A stretch of DNA of 64,000 nucleotides from Erythrobacter sp. AP23. Lineage in GTDB: Bacteria; Pseudomonadota; Alphaproteobacteria; Sphingomonadales; Sphingomonadaceae. The position numbers and the translations under genes were made by a program. This document shows, piece after piece, positions 27,873 to 37,660 of the stretch; position 1 is the first letter of the stretch, and the number at the start of each line of letters is the position of its first letter. The stretch spans positions 124,001 through 188,000 of the forward strand of contig NZ_LNBY01000001.1 of the NCBI RefSeq assembly GCF_001542855.1, read 5' to 3'. The notes beneath the pieces are model-generated. The model did no database searches. It had not been told where the DNA came from and worked only from the letters and a program-made list of their open reading frames with translations.

Positions 27873-28310
27873 GTGTTGAGGGCGAAGAGAGTTTTGGAAA
27901 ATTTTCCGACATGGACCTGCGTGGTCGCGGCGGCGCTATTCGATGAAAAGGGCCGTTGGCTGATGCATCGGCGCCCATCGCACAAGCATCATGGCGGGCT
28001 ATGGGAGTTCCCGGGCGGCAAGGTCGAAAGCGGAGAAAACCCGAGGAATGCGCTGGTTCGCGAGATCCAGGAGGAATTGGGAATCGCCCTCGAAATCGAT
28101 ACGCTAACCCCCGTGGCCTTCGCCGAGGAATCCCCGAACGAAGGACTTCGGCCGATTGTCATAATGCTTTACAAGTCGTTGTGGAGCGGGCCCATGCCCC
28201 AGGCGCTGGAGGGCGGCGAAGTGGCGTGGCTCACGCCCGAAGAAGTCACGCAACTCGCCAAACCTCCGCTCGATGTCGAACTCGCGTCACGCATGCTCGA
28301 AAAAGCGTGA
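27873..28310 (+). CDS. mutT: Nudix hydrolase, MutT-type 8-oxo-dGTP diphosphatase
   Basis: About 145 aa. The Nudix box GGKVESGENPRNALVREIQEELGI fits GX5EX7REUXEEXGU, preceded by HRRPSHKHHGGLWEFPG as in MutT, which removes 8-oxo-dGTP from the nucleotide pool. No ATG is available in frame. GTG at 27873, TTG at 27876 or TTG at 27894 are possible starts, so the N-terminus is uncertain by a few residues. It is divergent from the pilins and followed by tRNA-Arg. Confidence 0.87.
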   Translation: MLRAKRVLENFPTWTCVVAAALFDEKGRWLMHRRPSHKHHGGLWEFPGGKVESGENPRNALVREIQEELGIALEIDTLTPVAFAEESPNEGLRPIVIMLYKSLWSGPMPQALEGGEVAWLTPEEVTQLAKPPLDVELASRMLEKA

Positions 28311-28360
28311 TTTAGGGATTGCCAAGCTGTGGGCACCTGCCTATGTGGCGCCCTCCAAGC

Positions 28361-28437
28361 GCGCCCGTAGCTCAGCTGGATAGAGCACCAGACTACGAAT
28401 CTGGGGGCCGGAGGTTCGAATCCTTCCGGGCGCGCCA
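28361..28437 (+). tRNA. tRNA-Arg(ACG)
   Basis: A 77-nt cloverleaf: acceptor GCGCCCG/CGGGCGC, D-loop AGCTCAGCTGGATAGAGC, anticodon stem CCAGA/TCTGG around CTACGAA (anticodon ACG), T-arm GGTTCGAATCC, discriminator G and encoded CCA. The ACG anticodon is normally edited to ICG. A terminator follows directly. No integrated element or repeated tRNA 3' end is seen downstream. Confidence 0.96.
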
Positions 28438-28442
28438 CTTTC

Positions 28443-28475
28443 AAAAGCCCGCTCCCTGCCCGGGGCGGGCTTTTT
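28443..28475 (+). terminator. Terminator of tRNA-Arg
   Basis: AAAAGCCCGC pairs with GCGGGCTTTT around a 12-nt loop and runs into TTTTT, just 6 nt after the tRNA. Confidence 0.88.
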
Positions 28476-28484
28476 GCTTTGCGG

Positions 28485-28880
28485 CTAGTCGGCCTCGTCC
28501 TCAAGCCAGTGCATATCGTCATCGCTGAAACCGAAGTGGTGTCCCGCCTCGTGGACCACGACATGGCGCACGAGATGGTCCATCCGCACGCCCGTTTCGC
28601 GCCATTCGGCGATCAGCGGCCGGCGAAACAACCAGATGCGTGGCGGCATGCGCCCGCTTTCCCATATCGACTGGTCGGGCAGTGGTGCGCCTTCGTAGAG
28701 GCCCGACAAATGCCAGGCATCGTCCAGATCGACCGATGCCAGCTGTTCGGGCGTGGCGAACTCCTCGACCTGAAGCACGATATCACCCATCTGCTCGCGG
28801 AATTGTGCGGGCAGGGCGGCAAATGCGGCATCCGCCATCATCTGCATCTGCGCCTTCGTCGGTGCCTGCCGGTCGTGCAT
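28485..28880 (-). CDS. Zincin-like metallopeptidase family protein
   Basis: A 131-aa protein of the small bacterial zincin family (formerly a DUF). Near the C-terminus VVVHEAGHHFGFSDDDMHWLE holds the HExxH zinc motif with the extra conserved residues of that family. WLFRRPLIAEW upstream is also typical. The physiological substrate is unknown. I start at the ATG at 28880 (MHDRQAP). It faces the tRNA-Arg terminator. Confidence 0.85.
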   Translation of the reverse strand: MHDRQAPTKAQMQMMADAAFAALPAQFREQMGDIVLQVEEFATPEQLASVDLDDAWHLSGLYEGAPLPDQSIWESGRMPPRIWLFRRPLIAEWRETGVRMDHLVRHVVVHEAGHHFGFSDDDMHWLEDEAD

Positions 28881-28971
28881 AGTATCGCGAATATGGGTTC
28901 GGGCCGCGGATCGCACAAGATCGGAACCGTGGCGCGCGTGGCCTGTTCATTTGGCGAAGGAGATAGATTCG

Positions 28972-29463
28972 ATGACCGAAGCCACCGAGATTTTCCAGCG
29001 CCTAAAGAAGGACCACGACAAGCACCGCGAACTGCTCGACAAGTTGCTCGAGACAAGTGGCGACAGCGCCGAGCGCAAAACGCTGTTCGAAGAACTCACC
29101 AAGGAGCTGAAATCGCACGCGGCAGCCGAAGAGCAGGCGCTCTATTCGACGATGCTCCGAAAGCCGCCGACCACGGACGAGACGCGCCATTCGGTTGCCG
29201 AGCATCACGAGATAGACGAGGCGCTCAACGACCTTGCTGCTACCGACATGTCCGAAGGCGGTTGGCTGACGAAATTCAAGAGCTTCGAACACCGCTATCG
29301 CCATCATATCGACGAGGAAGAGGAAGACCACTTCCCCGATTTCGAGAAGCATCTCGATGATGAGGATAGGCAGCATATGGAGCGTGTGTTCGAACGTCGC
29401 AAGGAAGAGGAAAAGGCCGAGGCCGAATTGACGCCCGAGAAAAAGGAAGACGCGAAGGAATAG
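28972..29463 (+). CDS. Hemerythrin HHE domain protein
   Basis: A 163-aa helical bundle with iron-ligand candidates spread as in hemerythrin: LKKDHDKHRELLDKLL, LKSHAAAEEQALYS, VAEHHEIDEAL and FEHRYRHHIDEEEEDHF. Such proteins bind a di-iron centre and may sense or buffer oxygen, nitric oxide or iron. The highly charged Glu/Lys tail (ERRKEEEKAEAE) is probably disordered. AAGGAG sits about 10 nt before the ATG at 28972, which decides the start. Confidence 0.88.
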   Translation: MTEATEIFQRLKKDHDKHRELLDKLLETSGDSAERKTLFEELTKELKSHAAAEEQALYSTMLRKPPTTDETRHSVAEHHEIDEALNDLAATDMSEGGWLTKFKSFEHRYRHHIDEEEEDHFPDFEKHLDDEDRQHMERVFERRKEEEKAEAELTPEKKEDAKE

Positions 29464-29481
29464 CCTTGGCAGGGGAGGGCC

Positions 29482-31023
29482 GTGAGCAAAAACGGTAACA
29501 CCGATCCCAGCCGTGTCTCGCACCTGGACCCTTCGGTGGAACCGGGCGTGTGGCGCTATGCAAAAGCGACCCGCGCAAGTGTAATCGTTGATGCGGCCGA
29601 TTATTTTGCGCTGATGCAGGAAGCGATGCTGAATTCGCGGCGTCGCATCCTGCTTATCGGCTGGGATTTCGACACGCGAATCCATCTGGAGCGGGGCCGC
29701 CGGTGGTGGCAGCGGCCATGGAAACGCGGTTACCCTTCGCGGCTCGGCAGCTTCATCGCCTGGCTCGCGCGGCATCGGAAACACCTCGACATCCGCATTC
29801 TCAAATGGAGTGTCGGCGCACTATCGACCATCGGGCGTGCATCGATGTGGTGGGACCTCACGCGGTGGTTCCGCCATCGCCGGATAAACTTCAAGTTCGA
29901 TACCGCACATCCGGTTGGCTGCACCCATCATCAGAAGATCGCCGTGCTCGACAATCAGGTAGCCGTGTGCGGCGGAATCGACATTACCGACCAGCGGTGG
30001 GATACCAGCGAGCACAAGGAAGACGACCCGAGACGCACGACTCCGCGCGGGAAACCCTATCGTCCGTGGCATGATGCGACGATGATGATGGAGGGCGAGG
30101 TTTCGCTGGCGCTGGCGGAACTGGGCGAGGACCGCTGGACCCGGGCCGGCGGCGAGCAGCTTCCTGAAGTCGCGGACAGGCCGGGCAGTCCTTGGCCAAG
30201 CGCACTCGAAGCCCAGTTCGAGAATGTCGAGATCGGCATCGCCCGGACCCGTGCAGCCTATCGCGATTGGGACCGCGTCAACGAGATCGAACAGCTTTAC
30301 CTTCAGCAGATCGCCAGAGCCAAGCGGTTCATCTATGCCGAAAGCCAGTATTTCGCCTCGCGCAGTGTGGGCGAGGCGATCATCGACCGGCTGCAGGAGG
30401 ATGACCCTCCCGAAATCGTGATCGTCCATCCCTGCCACGCCGATGGTTGGCTGGAGCAGCAGGCGATGGACCATGCGCGCGCCGAACTGGTCCGGGCAAT
30501 AGAGGAAGCGGATGCGAAGAAGCGATTTTCGATCTGGTCGCCCTTCAGTGGAGAAACGGCGATTTACGTTCATGCGAAGATCATGATCGTCGACGACGAA
30601 ATCCTGCGGATCGGTTCGGCCAACCTCAACAATCGCTCGATGGGGCTCGACAGCGAATGCGACGTGTTCGTCGATTCCACGCGCGATGGCAACGGCCATG
30701 CCGCCGAGGCAATTGCCAGCCTGCGTCGAAAGCTGCTGGGTGAACACTGCGGCCTGGACGAGCGCGAAGTCGGGCAATTGCTGTCACGCTACGGATCGAT
30801 GGCCGGCCTGATCGACCATTCTCGCGGCGATGGCACGCGTACCCTGCGCCGTTACCATCCGCCGGACCTCAATGGTGCGCAACGGACACTGGCCGAAAGC
30901 GCGCTGCTCGATCCCGAGGATCCGGACGATATGTTCGAGCCGTTTGCAAAGGGCGGGCTTTTCCGCAAGGGAAGCAGACTCGCACGCTTTCGCGAGAAAT
31001 TCAGAAGGATCAGGGAAACGTGA
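29482..31023 (+). CDS. Phospholipase D family protein (cardiolipin-synthase-like)
   Basis: A 513-aa protein with two HKD motifs: THHQKIAVLD (His150, Lys152) and VHAKIMIVDD (His364, Lys366), each followed by the family's conserved asparagine/glycine region (IGSANLNNRS after the second). It probably acts as a phosphatidyl transferase or phospholipase at the membrane. No N-terminal membrane helices of classical ClsA are present, which favours a PLD-type transphosphatidylase. It starts at GTG, 18 nt after the hemerythrin gene, and overlaps folE by GTGA. Confidence 0.85.
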   Translation: MSKNGNTDPSRVSHLDPSVEPGVWRYAKATRASVIVDAADYFALMQEAMLNSRRRILLIGWDFDTRIHLERGRRWWQRPWKRGYPSRLGSFIAWLARHRKHLDIRILKWSVGALSTIGRASMWWDLTRWFRHRRINFKFDTAHPVGCTHHQKIAVLDNQVAVCGGIDITDQRWDTSEHKEDDPRRTTPRGKPYRPWHDATMMMEGEVSLALAELGEDRWTRAGGEQLPEVADRPGSPWPSALEAQFENVEIGIARTRAAYRDWDRVNEIEQLYLQQIARAKRFIYAESQYFASRSVGEAIIDRLQEDDPPEIVIVHPCHADGWLEQQAMDHARAELVRAIEEADAKKRFSIWSPFSGETAIYVHAKIMIVDDEILRIGSANLNNRSMGLDSECDVFVDSTRDGNGHAAEAIASLRRKLLGEHCGLDEREVGQLLSRYGSMAGLIDHSRGDGTRTLRRYHPPDLNGAQRTLAESALLDPEDPDDMFEPFAKGGLFRKGSRLARFREKFRRIRET

Positions 31024-31631
31024 GCAGCCTAGTTGGACCCGACGAGGATGATCCGCGCGGGAAACCGCCAGTCCCCGAAAACGTCCAGGATGCCATCCGT
31101 ACGCTGATCGAATGGGCCGGCGACGATCCCTCGCGGGAGGGACTGCTCGATACGCCCGCGCGCGTGGCCCGTGCGTGGAAGGAATACTGCATCGGATATG
31201 CGGAAGATCCGGCATATCATCTCAGCCGCGTGTTCGAGGAAGTGGGCGGCTATAACGAAATTGTGCTGCTCAAGGACATTCCCTTCCAGTCGCATTGCGA
31301 ACACCACATGGCGCCGATCATCGGCAAGGCGGCGATCGCCTATCTGCCGAACGATCGCGTTGTCGGTATCTCCAAGCTTGCAAGAGTCCTCCATGGCTTT
31401 GCGCGTCGCCTTCAGGTGCAGGAACGCCTGACTGCGGAGGTTGCCGATTGCATCTGGGACAACCTGCAACCCCAGGGGGTGGCAGTCGTCATTGAAGCCG
31501 CGCATAGTTGCATGACTGCCCGCGGTGTGAAGACGCCGGGTGTGAACATGGTCACCAGCCGCATGATGGGCGCCTTCCTCGAAGATAACCGAAGTCGCGA
31601 GGAAGTGCTCAAGCTGATGGGTTACGGATGA
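31020..31631 (+). CDS. folE: GTP cyclohydrolase I
   Basis: A 203-aa homodecameric enzyme that turns GTP into dihydroneopterin triphosphate, the first step of folate synthesis. IPFQSHCEHHMAPIIGKA and AHSCMTARGVKTPG carry the zinc cysteines and histidine, and GISKLARVLHGFARRLQVQERLT is the substrate region. The GTG start overlaps the previous stop. It is convergent with the LuxR-type gene. Confidence 0.96.
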   Translation: MSSLVGPDEDDPRGKPPVPENVQDAIRTLIEWAGDDPSREGLLDTPARVARAWKEYCIGYAEDPAYHLSRVFEEVGGYNEIVLLKDIPFQSHCEHHMAPIIGKAAIAYLPNDRVVGISKLARVLHGFARRLQVQERLTAEVADCIWDNLQPQGVAVVIEAAHSCMTARGVKTPGVNMVTSRMMGAFLEDNRSREEVLKLMGYG

Positions 31632-31637
31632 TCTCTG

Positions 31638-32009
31638 TCAGTTCCCGCGATGGGATCTGAGGGGCCTCGGTTTCGGCAGTGGCCTGCAAGCGGCCAATGA
31701 CGACCAGTCGAAGGCGACATCGGTAGCGAAGGTGAACGACGAATCGGGTTCGTCGAGTTTCTGGTTGATCAGGATGCGGTAGATTTCGACGGTGCGCACG
31801 CTGATGTTGAGCCGCAAGGCGACCTCGCGACTGGTGCAACCGCCGATCAGCAATCGAAGCACCTGTTTTTCCCTTTTGGATAACCTTTCCGCCAGGCGCT
31901 GTGTTTTCGGATCCGGTCGCGACCAATCGCGCAAGGCCGTTTCGAAACCGACGCCGAGAATTTCGCGGGTCATTTGCAGATCCTTTCGCGTTGCTTTGGC
32001 CGGTTCCAT
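31638..32009 (-). CDS. LuxR-type helix-turn-helix protein without sensor domain
   Basis: At most 123 aa. The GerE/LuxR DNA-binding domain is SKREKQVLRLLIGGCTSREVALRLNISVRTVEIYRILIN. The short N-terminus has no receiver or autoinducer domain, and the C-terminal 35 residues are basic and unrecognised. An ATG at 31973 (MTREILGVGF) is an alternative start giving 111 aa. It is probably a stand-alone regulator; the target is unknown. The 550 nt upstream hold hairpins but no gene. Confidence 0.8.
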   Translation of the reverse strand: MEPAKATRKDLQMTREILGVGFETALRDWSRPDPKTQRLAERLSKREKQVLRLLIGGCTSREVALRLNISVRTVEIYRILINQKLDEPDSSFTFATDVAFDWSSLAACRPLPKPRPLRSHRGN

Positions 32010-32555
32010 CCCCCGACAAAACGTGTCGAAAGGCCGTCTCTACGTATCGGAGCGTCGGCACGACTTTGGCCGACAGACAGATCGACCCAGTTTCGCCATC
32101 CCGGCGAAGAAATGCTTGTGGATGTAGCGGCAGGGAAAGATGGCTGGAGATCGCTGCTCACTGCGTTGGCTGCTTCGCCTGGCGCCGCAGCGGCTCCACA
32201 CATACGCGGGATTTTTCGATCGTTGGCCTCGGTCGTTGCATTACCTGCTCTGTAAATACAGTCCCGGTCGATCAAGTCGGGACTGTTTCTCGACCTCCCC
32301 CAGGAAATCGCGAGGTCGCTACTTTTGAGGCAAAATCCCTCGATGTCTTGTAAAAATCCGTCGAATCAAGGCGGTGCGGCCTCGACCGGCTCATTTTGAC
32401 CTCAGCCTGCGCACTCGCGCCCGCCGAATTCTTGGACTGTGCGCGGTGTAATCAAGGCCCCATCGGCCCGCGGATTGCGGCCGCCAAATAGCAACGCCCC
32501 GCCTGGCACGAAGCCGGGCGGGGCGATTGTTGTATCGCGATGTGGCAGTGGGTGC
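32010..32555. other. Gene-free stretch with two adjacent hairpins
   Basis: No convincing gene lies in these 546 nt between the LuxR-type gene and the peroxiredoxin. Two neighbouring perfect stems occur: ACAGTCCCG/CGGGACTGT (32257-32285) and CGACCTC/GAGGTCG (32290-32317), the second followed by CTACTTTTGAGG. Just before the first is CTGTAAATACAG, a small inverted repeat. The surrounding bases are AT-richer than the genome. This could be a small RNA or an operator region; neither is proven. Confidence 0.4.
32495..32525 (-). terminator. Probable terminator of the peroxiredoxin gene
   Basis: CGCCCCGCCTGGC pairs with GCCGGGCGGGGCG (one mismatch) around a 5-nt loop, followed on the minus strand by TTGCTATTTGG. 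It lies 31 nt beyond the peroxiredoxin stop. The T-tract is weak. Confidence 0.65.
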
Positions 32556-33035
32556 TTACATCTGCCCGAGCATATGTTCGGCGCTCGAAACCGAGAAATC
32601 GCCTGGTGCTTCGACATTGAGCTGCGTGACTACTCCGTCCTCGACGACCATCGAATAGCGCTGACCGCGTTTGCCCATGCCGAATCCCGAACCATCCATG
32701 GTCAGGCCCACGGCTTCCGCGAAATCGGCATTGCCGTCGGCCAGCATGGTGATGTCGTCCGAACCGGCTGCGTTTTTCCATGCGTCCATGACGAAGGCGT
32801 CGTTGACCGCCGTTGCCACGATCTCGTCCACGCCCTTGGATTTCAGCTCATCGGCCTTTTCGACATAGCCGGGCAGGTGGCGCGCCGAACAGGTCGGGGT
32901 GAAGGCGCCGGGCACCGAAAAAAGCGCCACCTTCTTGCCCTTGAAATACTCGGCCGAGCTGACCTGCTCGGGCCCGTTCTCGGTCGCCTTGACCAGCGTA
33001 ACATCGGGCAGTTTTTCGCCCACCGAAATCGTCAT
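32556..33035 (-). CDS. Peroxiredoxin (Prx5/AhpE-type, 1-Cys)
   Basis: A 159-aa thiol peroxidase that reduces hydrogen peroxide and organic hydroperoxides. PGAFTPTCSARHLPGY holds the peroxidatic Cys49, the only cysteine in the protein, so the resolving thiol must come from another molecule such as thioredoxin, glutaredoxin or glutathione. VNDAFVMDAWKNA and GLTMDGSGFGMGKRGQRYSMVVEDGVV are characteristic of the Prx5 group. It is divergent from ahcY, 355 nt away. Confidence 0.92.
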   Translation of the reverse strand: MTISVGEKLPDVTLVKATENGPEQVSSAEYFKGKKVALFSVPGAFTPTCSARHLPGYVEKADELKSKGVDEIVATAVNDAFVMDAWKNAAGSDDITMLADGNADFAEAVGLTMDGSGFGMGKRGQRYSMVVEDGVVTQLNVEAPGDFSVSSAEHMLGQM

Positions 33036-33390
33036 TTTCGAAACTCCGTCTGTCCCGTCCGCTACGTGAAGTAGGCTTGCGCGGAAGGCTACGCAAGCTC
33101 TGCGGCACGGTTGAAAGGGGCCTTCGCCGCTGGGCGGTGCCCAGGTCAGGTGTATACTTGCGCATCTCGCGGCATCGCTCGATCCTATTCTCCCTCGTGA
33201 TTGCGGCGGTCGGATTGCTCGCCTCTGCGCCGCGTTAATAGGAATGCTTCGTGGTGCATTGAACCTCCAGCCAAAATTGCCGCCGACAGGGGCTGTTGCC
33301 CTTGCTTCGCTGACGGGCTAGGGGCGGCGCCAATGCGTCGGCCGCCGCGTTTCCTGTGCGGTCACCATCCCGAAAGACGAGGATATTTTC
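33036..33390. other. Divergent control region of peroxiredoxin and ahcY with structured ahcY leader
   Basis: No established gene. Near the peroxiredoxin side there is a perfect stem GCTTGCG/CGCAAGC (33075-33098). On the ahcY side GCCGCC/GGCGGC (33279-33328) encloses smaller pairs. A compact stem GGCCGC/GCGGTC (33340-33363) has the loop CGCGTTTCCTGT, whose TCCT can pair with AGGA of the ahcY ribosome binding site (33380-33383). That layout resembles the SAM/SAH pseudoknot riboswitch, but the match is partial. A 26-codon hydrophobic frame with a TTG start (33158-33238) is also open; I do not trust it as a gene. Confidence 0.4.
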
Positions 33391-34797
<1,407 letters not shown>

Positions 34798-34880
34798 TCG
34801 TCGCAACCTGCGGAAATAGCACTGCATGAACGCGCGCGGGGGCATTGCACTCCCGCGCGCGTCGGCATAGCTGGCGGGTA

Positions 34881-37226
34881 ATGGAACTTTCACCCGCTAC
34901 GCTGGCCGTTATCGGCCTCCTGCTGGCTCTGTGGACCGCGGGCGCGGTGTGGGTGATGCTGCGCGCCAGCGGGGGCGATCAGAAATCGGCGGCAAACCGT
35001 AGGCTCGCCCAGCGGCTCTCGCGCCTGATCGAGGAAGGCCCGGCGATCCCCATGCTGGTGCGGGCGGACGGCCGGATCGAGGCCCCCGATCGCCTCGCCC
35101 GCTGGATCGGACTTGCCAAGGTCCCCGAATATCTGAGCGAACTGGCCGGTTCGGACGGTCGCGGCTTGACCGAACCGCAGATCAACGATCTGACCCGCAA
35201 CGTTCGCCGCACGCAGAAGACGGCACGACCGTTCCAGATGGCGATCACGGTTTCGCCGGGATCGGGCAAGGCGTTGGCCATGCACGGTTCGCTGGCCGAC
35301 CCGGCGGTCTCACCGGGGGGTGCGGCGCTGGTCTGGGTCTTCGACTTCAGCGACAGCCAGGCGGAACTCGCGCAGCTGCGTGAAGAGGCAGCCCGCGCGC
35401 GAGAGGATTTCGGCGCGCTCGTGGGTCTGATCGAGGCGGCACCCATGCCGATGTGGTTCCGGGGTGCAGACATGCAGTTGCGGTTGGTCAACAAGGCCTA
35501 TGTTTCCGCTGTTGGGGCGGAAAGTGCGGACCAGGTGGTCGCCGATCAGATCGAACTCGTGGAAACGGTCAATGGCCGCACTGCGGCGGAGGTCGCCCAA
35601 CAGGCGGCGGATCGCCGCCAGCCGATCGAACGCATTCTCAGCGCCACCATCGACCGCGCGAGACGCACGATCCGCGTCACCGACCTGCCGCTGATGGGCG
35701 AGGGGATCGCGGGCTATGCGGTCGACATCGAGGAGATGGAAGAGCAGGCGCGTGAATTCCGCGCCTTCCGCGAGGCGCAACGCTCGATGCTCGACCAGCT
35801 CTCGATCGGCGTTGCTCAGTTCGATGCCGCGCATCGCTTGACCTTCGCAAACCAGCCGTTCCATCGCGTGTTCGCATTGCCCCCGGGCGTGGTCAACGAT
35901 CGCACCACATTCGAGCAAATGCTGTTGATCGCGCGCGAGAACGGACGGATTCCCGAGGTGCGCGATTTTCCCGCCTGGCGGAACGAATTGGGCGAATGGT
36001 TCCTGCGCGACGAGCCGCATGAAGAGGCCTGGCCACTGCCCGACAGCACCCACCTGCGCATCGTCGCGCAGCCATTGCCGGACGGCGGCCTGGTTATGAT
36101 AGCGGAGGACCAGACCGAACAATTGGCGCTGTCTGCAACACGCGATACGTTGCTAAGAACGCGCACGGCGACGTTCGACAATCTGTTCGAAGCGCTCGCA
36201 GTATTCGCCCCCGATGGCCATCTCGAACTGTGGAACCGCGGCTTTGCGGGCGCATGGGGGATCGACGCCGAAGTCCTCGACGGGCATCCGCAGGCTGAGG
36301 ACCTGCTCGGCGCGATCGCCAAGAACCTGGCCGATCCCCAAGCGGTTTCGCGTATCAATCAGGTCATTCGCGCAGCCACGCTGGACCGCAAGAAGAGCGA
36401 CGGACGGATCGAACTCGCCGATGGGCGGACGCTCGATTTCGCGGGCGTCCCGCTGCCCGACGGCAATGGAATGCTGACCGTTCTGGACGTCACCTCTTCG
36501 CGCCAGGCGGAAGAAGCCTTGCGCGAACGCAACCGCGCCCTCGAAGAAGCGGATGCCGTAATGACCCGGTTCCTCGCCAATATGAGCTACGAATTCCGTA
36601 CGCCGCTAACCTCGATCGGCGGTTTTGCCGAGCTGCTCACCAGCGGTATTGCCGGTGAACTGACCCCGCAGGCCAAGGAATATGCGCAGGCGATTTCGCT
36701 CTCGGTCGGAAAGTTGACCGAACAGGTCGAAAACGTACTCGACCTGTCGCAATCGGAAGCAGGGCTGATGCCACTGCGCAAGACCAGGCTCGAACTGCTG
36801 CCTTTCGTCACCGAGATCGTCCGCCATCATGAACGACGCATTCTCGACGGCGGGCTGACGCTCGATCTCAAGGGCAATCCGGACAAGACTATCACCGCCG
36901 ATCCGCAGCAGCTCCGCAGGGCGATTTCGCAGCTGCTCGACAATGCCATCAACGGGACGCCGCGCGGCGGCCGGATCGTCGTCGATATCGGGCGCAAGCG
37001 CGGCGAAACGAAGATCGTCATTTCCGATAACGGTCGCGGGATGAGCCAGCATGAACTTGCGCGCGCGCTTGAAGGCATTCGCATGTCGGCAGACGGCAAG
37101 GGCATCGAACGCCGCCAGGGCCTTGGCATCCCGCTCGCGCGCCAGTTGATCGAGGCGCATGGCGGAACGCTCGAGATCCAGAGCCGCAAGAATGGCGGTA
37201 CGACTGCCACGATAACCCTTCCATGA
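34881..37226 (+). CDS. divL: DivL-like PAS sensor kinase with Tyr at the phosphoacceptor position
   Basis: A 781-aa membrane-attached protein with one N-terminal TM helix (about 6-27), several PAS-like regions (around 180-290, 320-430 and 440-540), a HisKA-like dimerisation helix and an HATPase domain (LLDNAINGT, SDNGRGM, GLGIPLARQLIEAHGG). The H-box reads LANMSYEFRTPLTSIGG: Tyr570 replaces the usual histidine (codon TAC at 36588-36590). Caulobacter DivL has a tyrosine (Tyr550) in the same place and controls the CckA-CtrA phosphorelay with DivK. The ATP site looks intact. Assignment as DivL is inference from this residue, the length and the N-terminal anchor plus PAS layout. tsaE overlaps its stop. 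Confidence 0.85.
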   Translation: MELSPATLAVIGLLLALWTAGAVWVMLRASGGDQKSAANRRLAQRLSRLIEEGPAIPMLVRADGRIEAPDRLARWIGLAKVPEYLSELAGSDGRGLTEPQINDLTRNVRRTQKTARPFQMAITVSPGSGKALAMHGSLADPAVSPGGAALVWVFDFSDSQAELAQLREEAARAREDFGALVGLIEAAPMPMWFRGADMQLRLVNKAYVSAVGAESADQVVADQIELVETVNGRTAAEVAQQAADRRQPIERILSATIDRARRTIRVTDLPLMGEGIAGYAVDIEEMEEQAREFRAFREAQRSMLDQLSIGVAQFDAAHRLTFANQPFHRVFALPPGVVNDRTTFEQMLLIARENGRIPEVRDFPAWRNELGEWFLRDEPHEEAWPLPDSTHLRIVAQPLPDGGLVMIAEDQTEQLALSATRDTLLRTRTATFDNLFEALAVFAPDGHLELWNRGFAGAWGIDAEVLDGHPQAEDLLGAIAKNLADPQAVSRINQVIRAATLDRKKSDGRIELADGRTLDFAGVPLPDGNGMLTVLDVTSSRQAEEALRERNRALEEADAVMTRFLANMSYEFRTPLTSIGGFAELLTSGIAGELTPQAKEYAQAISLSVGKLTEQVENVLDLSQSEAGLMPLRKTRLELLPFVTEIVRHHERRILDGGLTLDLKGNPDKTITADPQQLRRAISQLLDNAINGTPRGGRIVVDIGRKRGETKIVISDNGRGMSQHELARALEGIRMSADGKGIERRQGLGIPLARQLIEAHGGTLEIQSRKNGGTTATITLP

Positions 37227-37660
37227 GGGTCTCGCTTCCCGATCTGGAGGCAATGGAGGCCTTCGGCAAGCGCATCGCCGAGCGGCTGGTCCCGGGTGAC
37301 GTCGTCGCGCTTTCTGGAACGCTGGGAACCGGCAAGACCACGCTGGCGCGGGCGATAATCTCCGCGCTTGGACATGTCGGCGAGGTGCCGTCGCCGACCT
37401 ATACGATCATCGAAACCTATGACGATACGCAGGTGCCGCTGGTCCATGCCGATTTCTACCGCCTGGAAGATCCGGCCGAGGTCGAGGAGATCGGTCTCGA
37501 CGATTATCGCGAGGGTGCCGCGCTGCTAGCCGAGTGGCCCGACAATGCGGGTGGTTTCGCCCATGAGGCGGGCTGCCTCTGGATTGCGCTGGAAAAAGTG
37601 GGCGAAGGGCGTGAGGCCGTTGTAACCCCCGGCACATCTTGGCAAAGCCGCTGGCCATGA
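37223..37660 (+). CDS. tsaE: tRNA t6A biosynthesis ATPase TsaE
   Basis: A 145-aa P-loop protein that supports TsaBCD in making threonylcarbamoyladenosine at position 37 of ANN-decoding tRNAs. It has Walker A LSGTLGTGKTTLARAII, the family motif PSPTYTIIETYD and VHADFYRLEDPAEVEEIGLDDY. It overlaps divL by ATGA at its start and amgK by ATGA at its end, so the whole run is one operon. Confidence 0.94.
   Translation: MRVSLPDLEAMEAFGKRIAERLVPGDVVALSGTLGTGKTTLARAIISALGHVGEVPSPTYTIIETYDDTQVPLVHADFYRLEDPAEVEEIGLDDYREGAALLAEWPDNAGGFAHEAGCLWIALEKVGEGREAVVTPGTSWQSRWP

Noticed and set aside
28361..28437. tRNA-Arg or tRNA-Asn as an integration site
   Set aside because: No repeat of the tRNA 3' end and no foreign genes were found next to either tRNA.
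32249..32260. LexA box (CTGTAAATACAG)
   Set aside because: Spacing does not fit the E. coli type, and alphaproteobacterial LexA uses direct GTTC-type repeats.
33158..33238. 26-codon hydrophobic peptide with TTG start
   Set aside because: The ribosome binding site is weak, the start is rare, and it lies in a regulatory gap; a chance frame is more likely.
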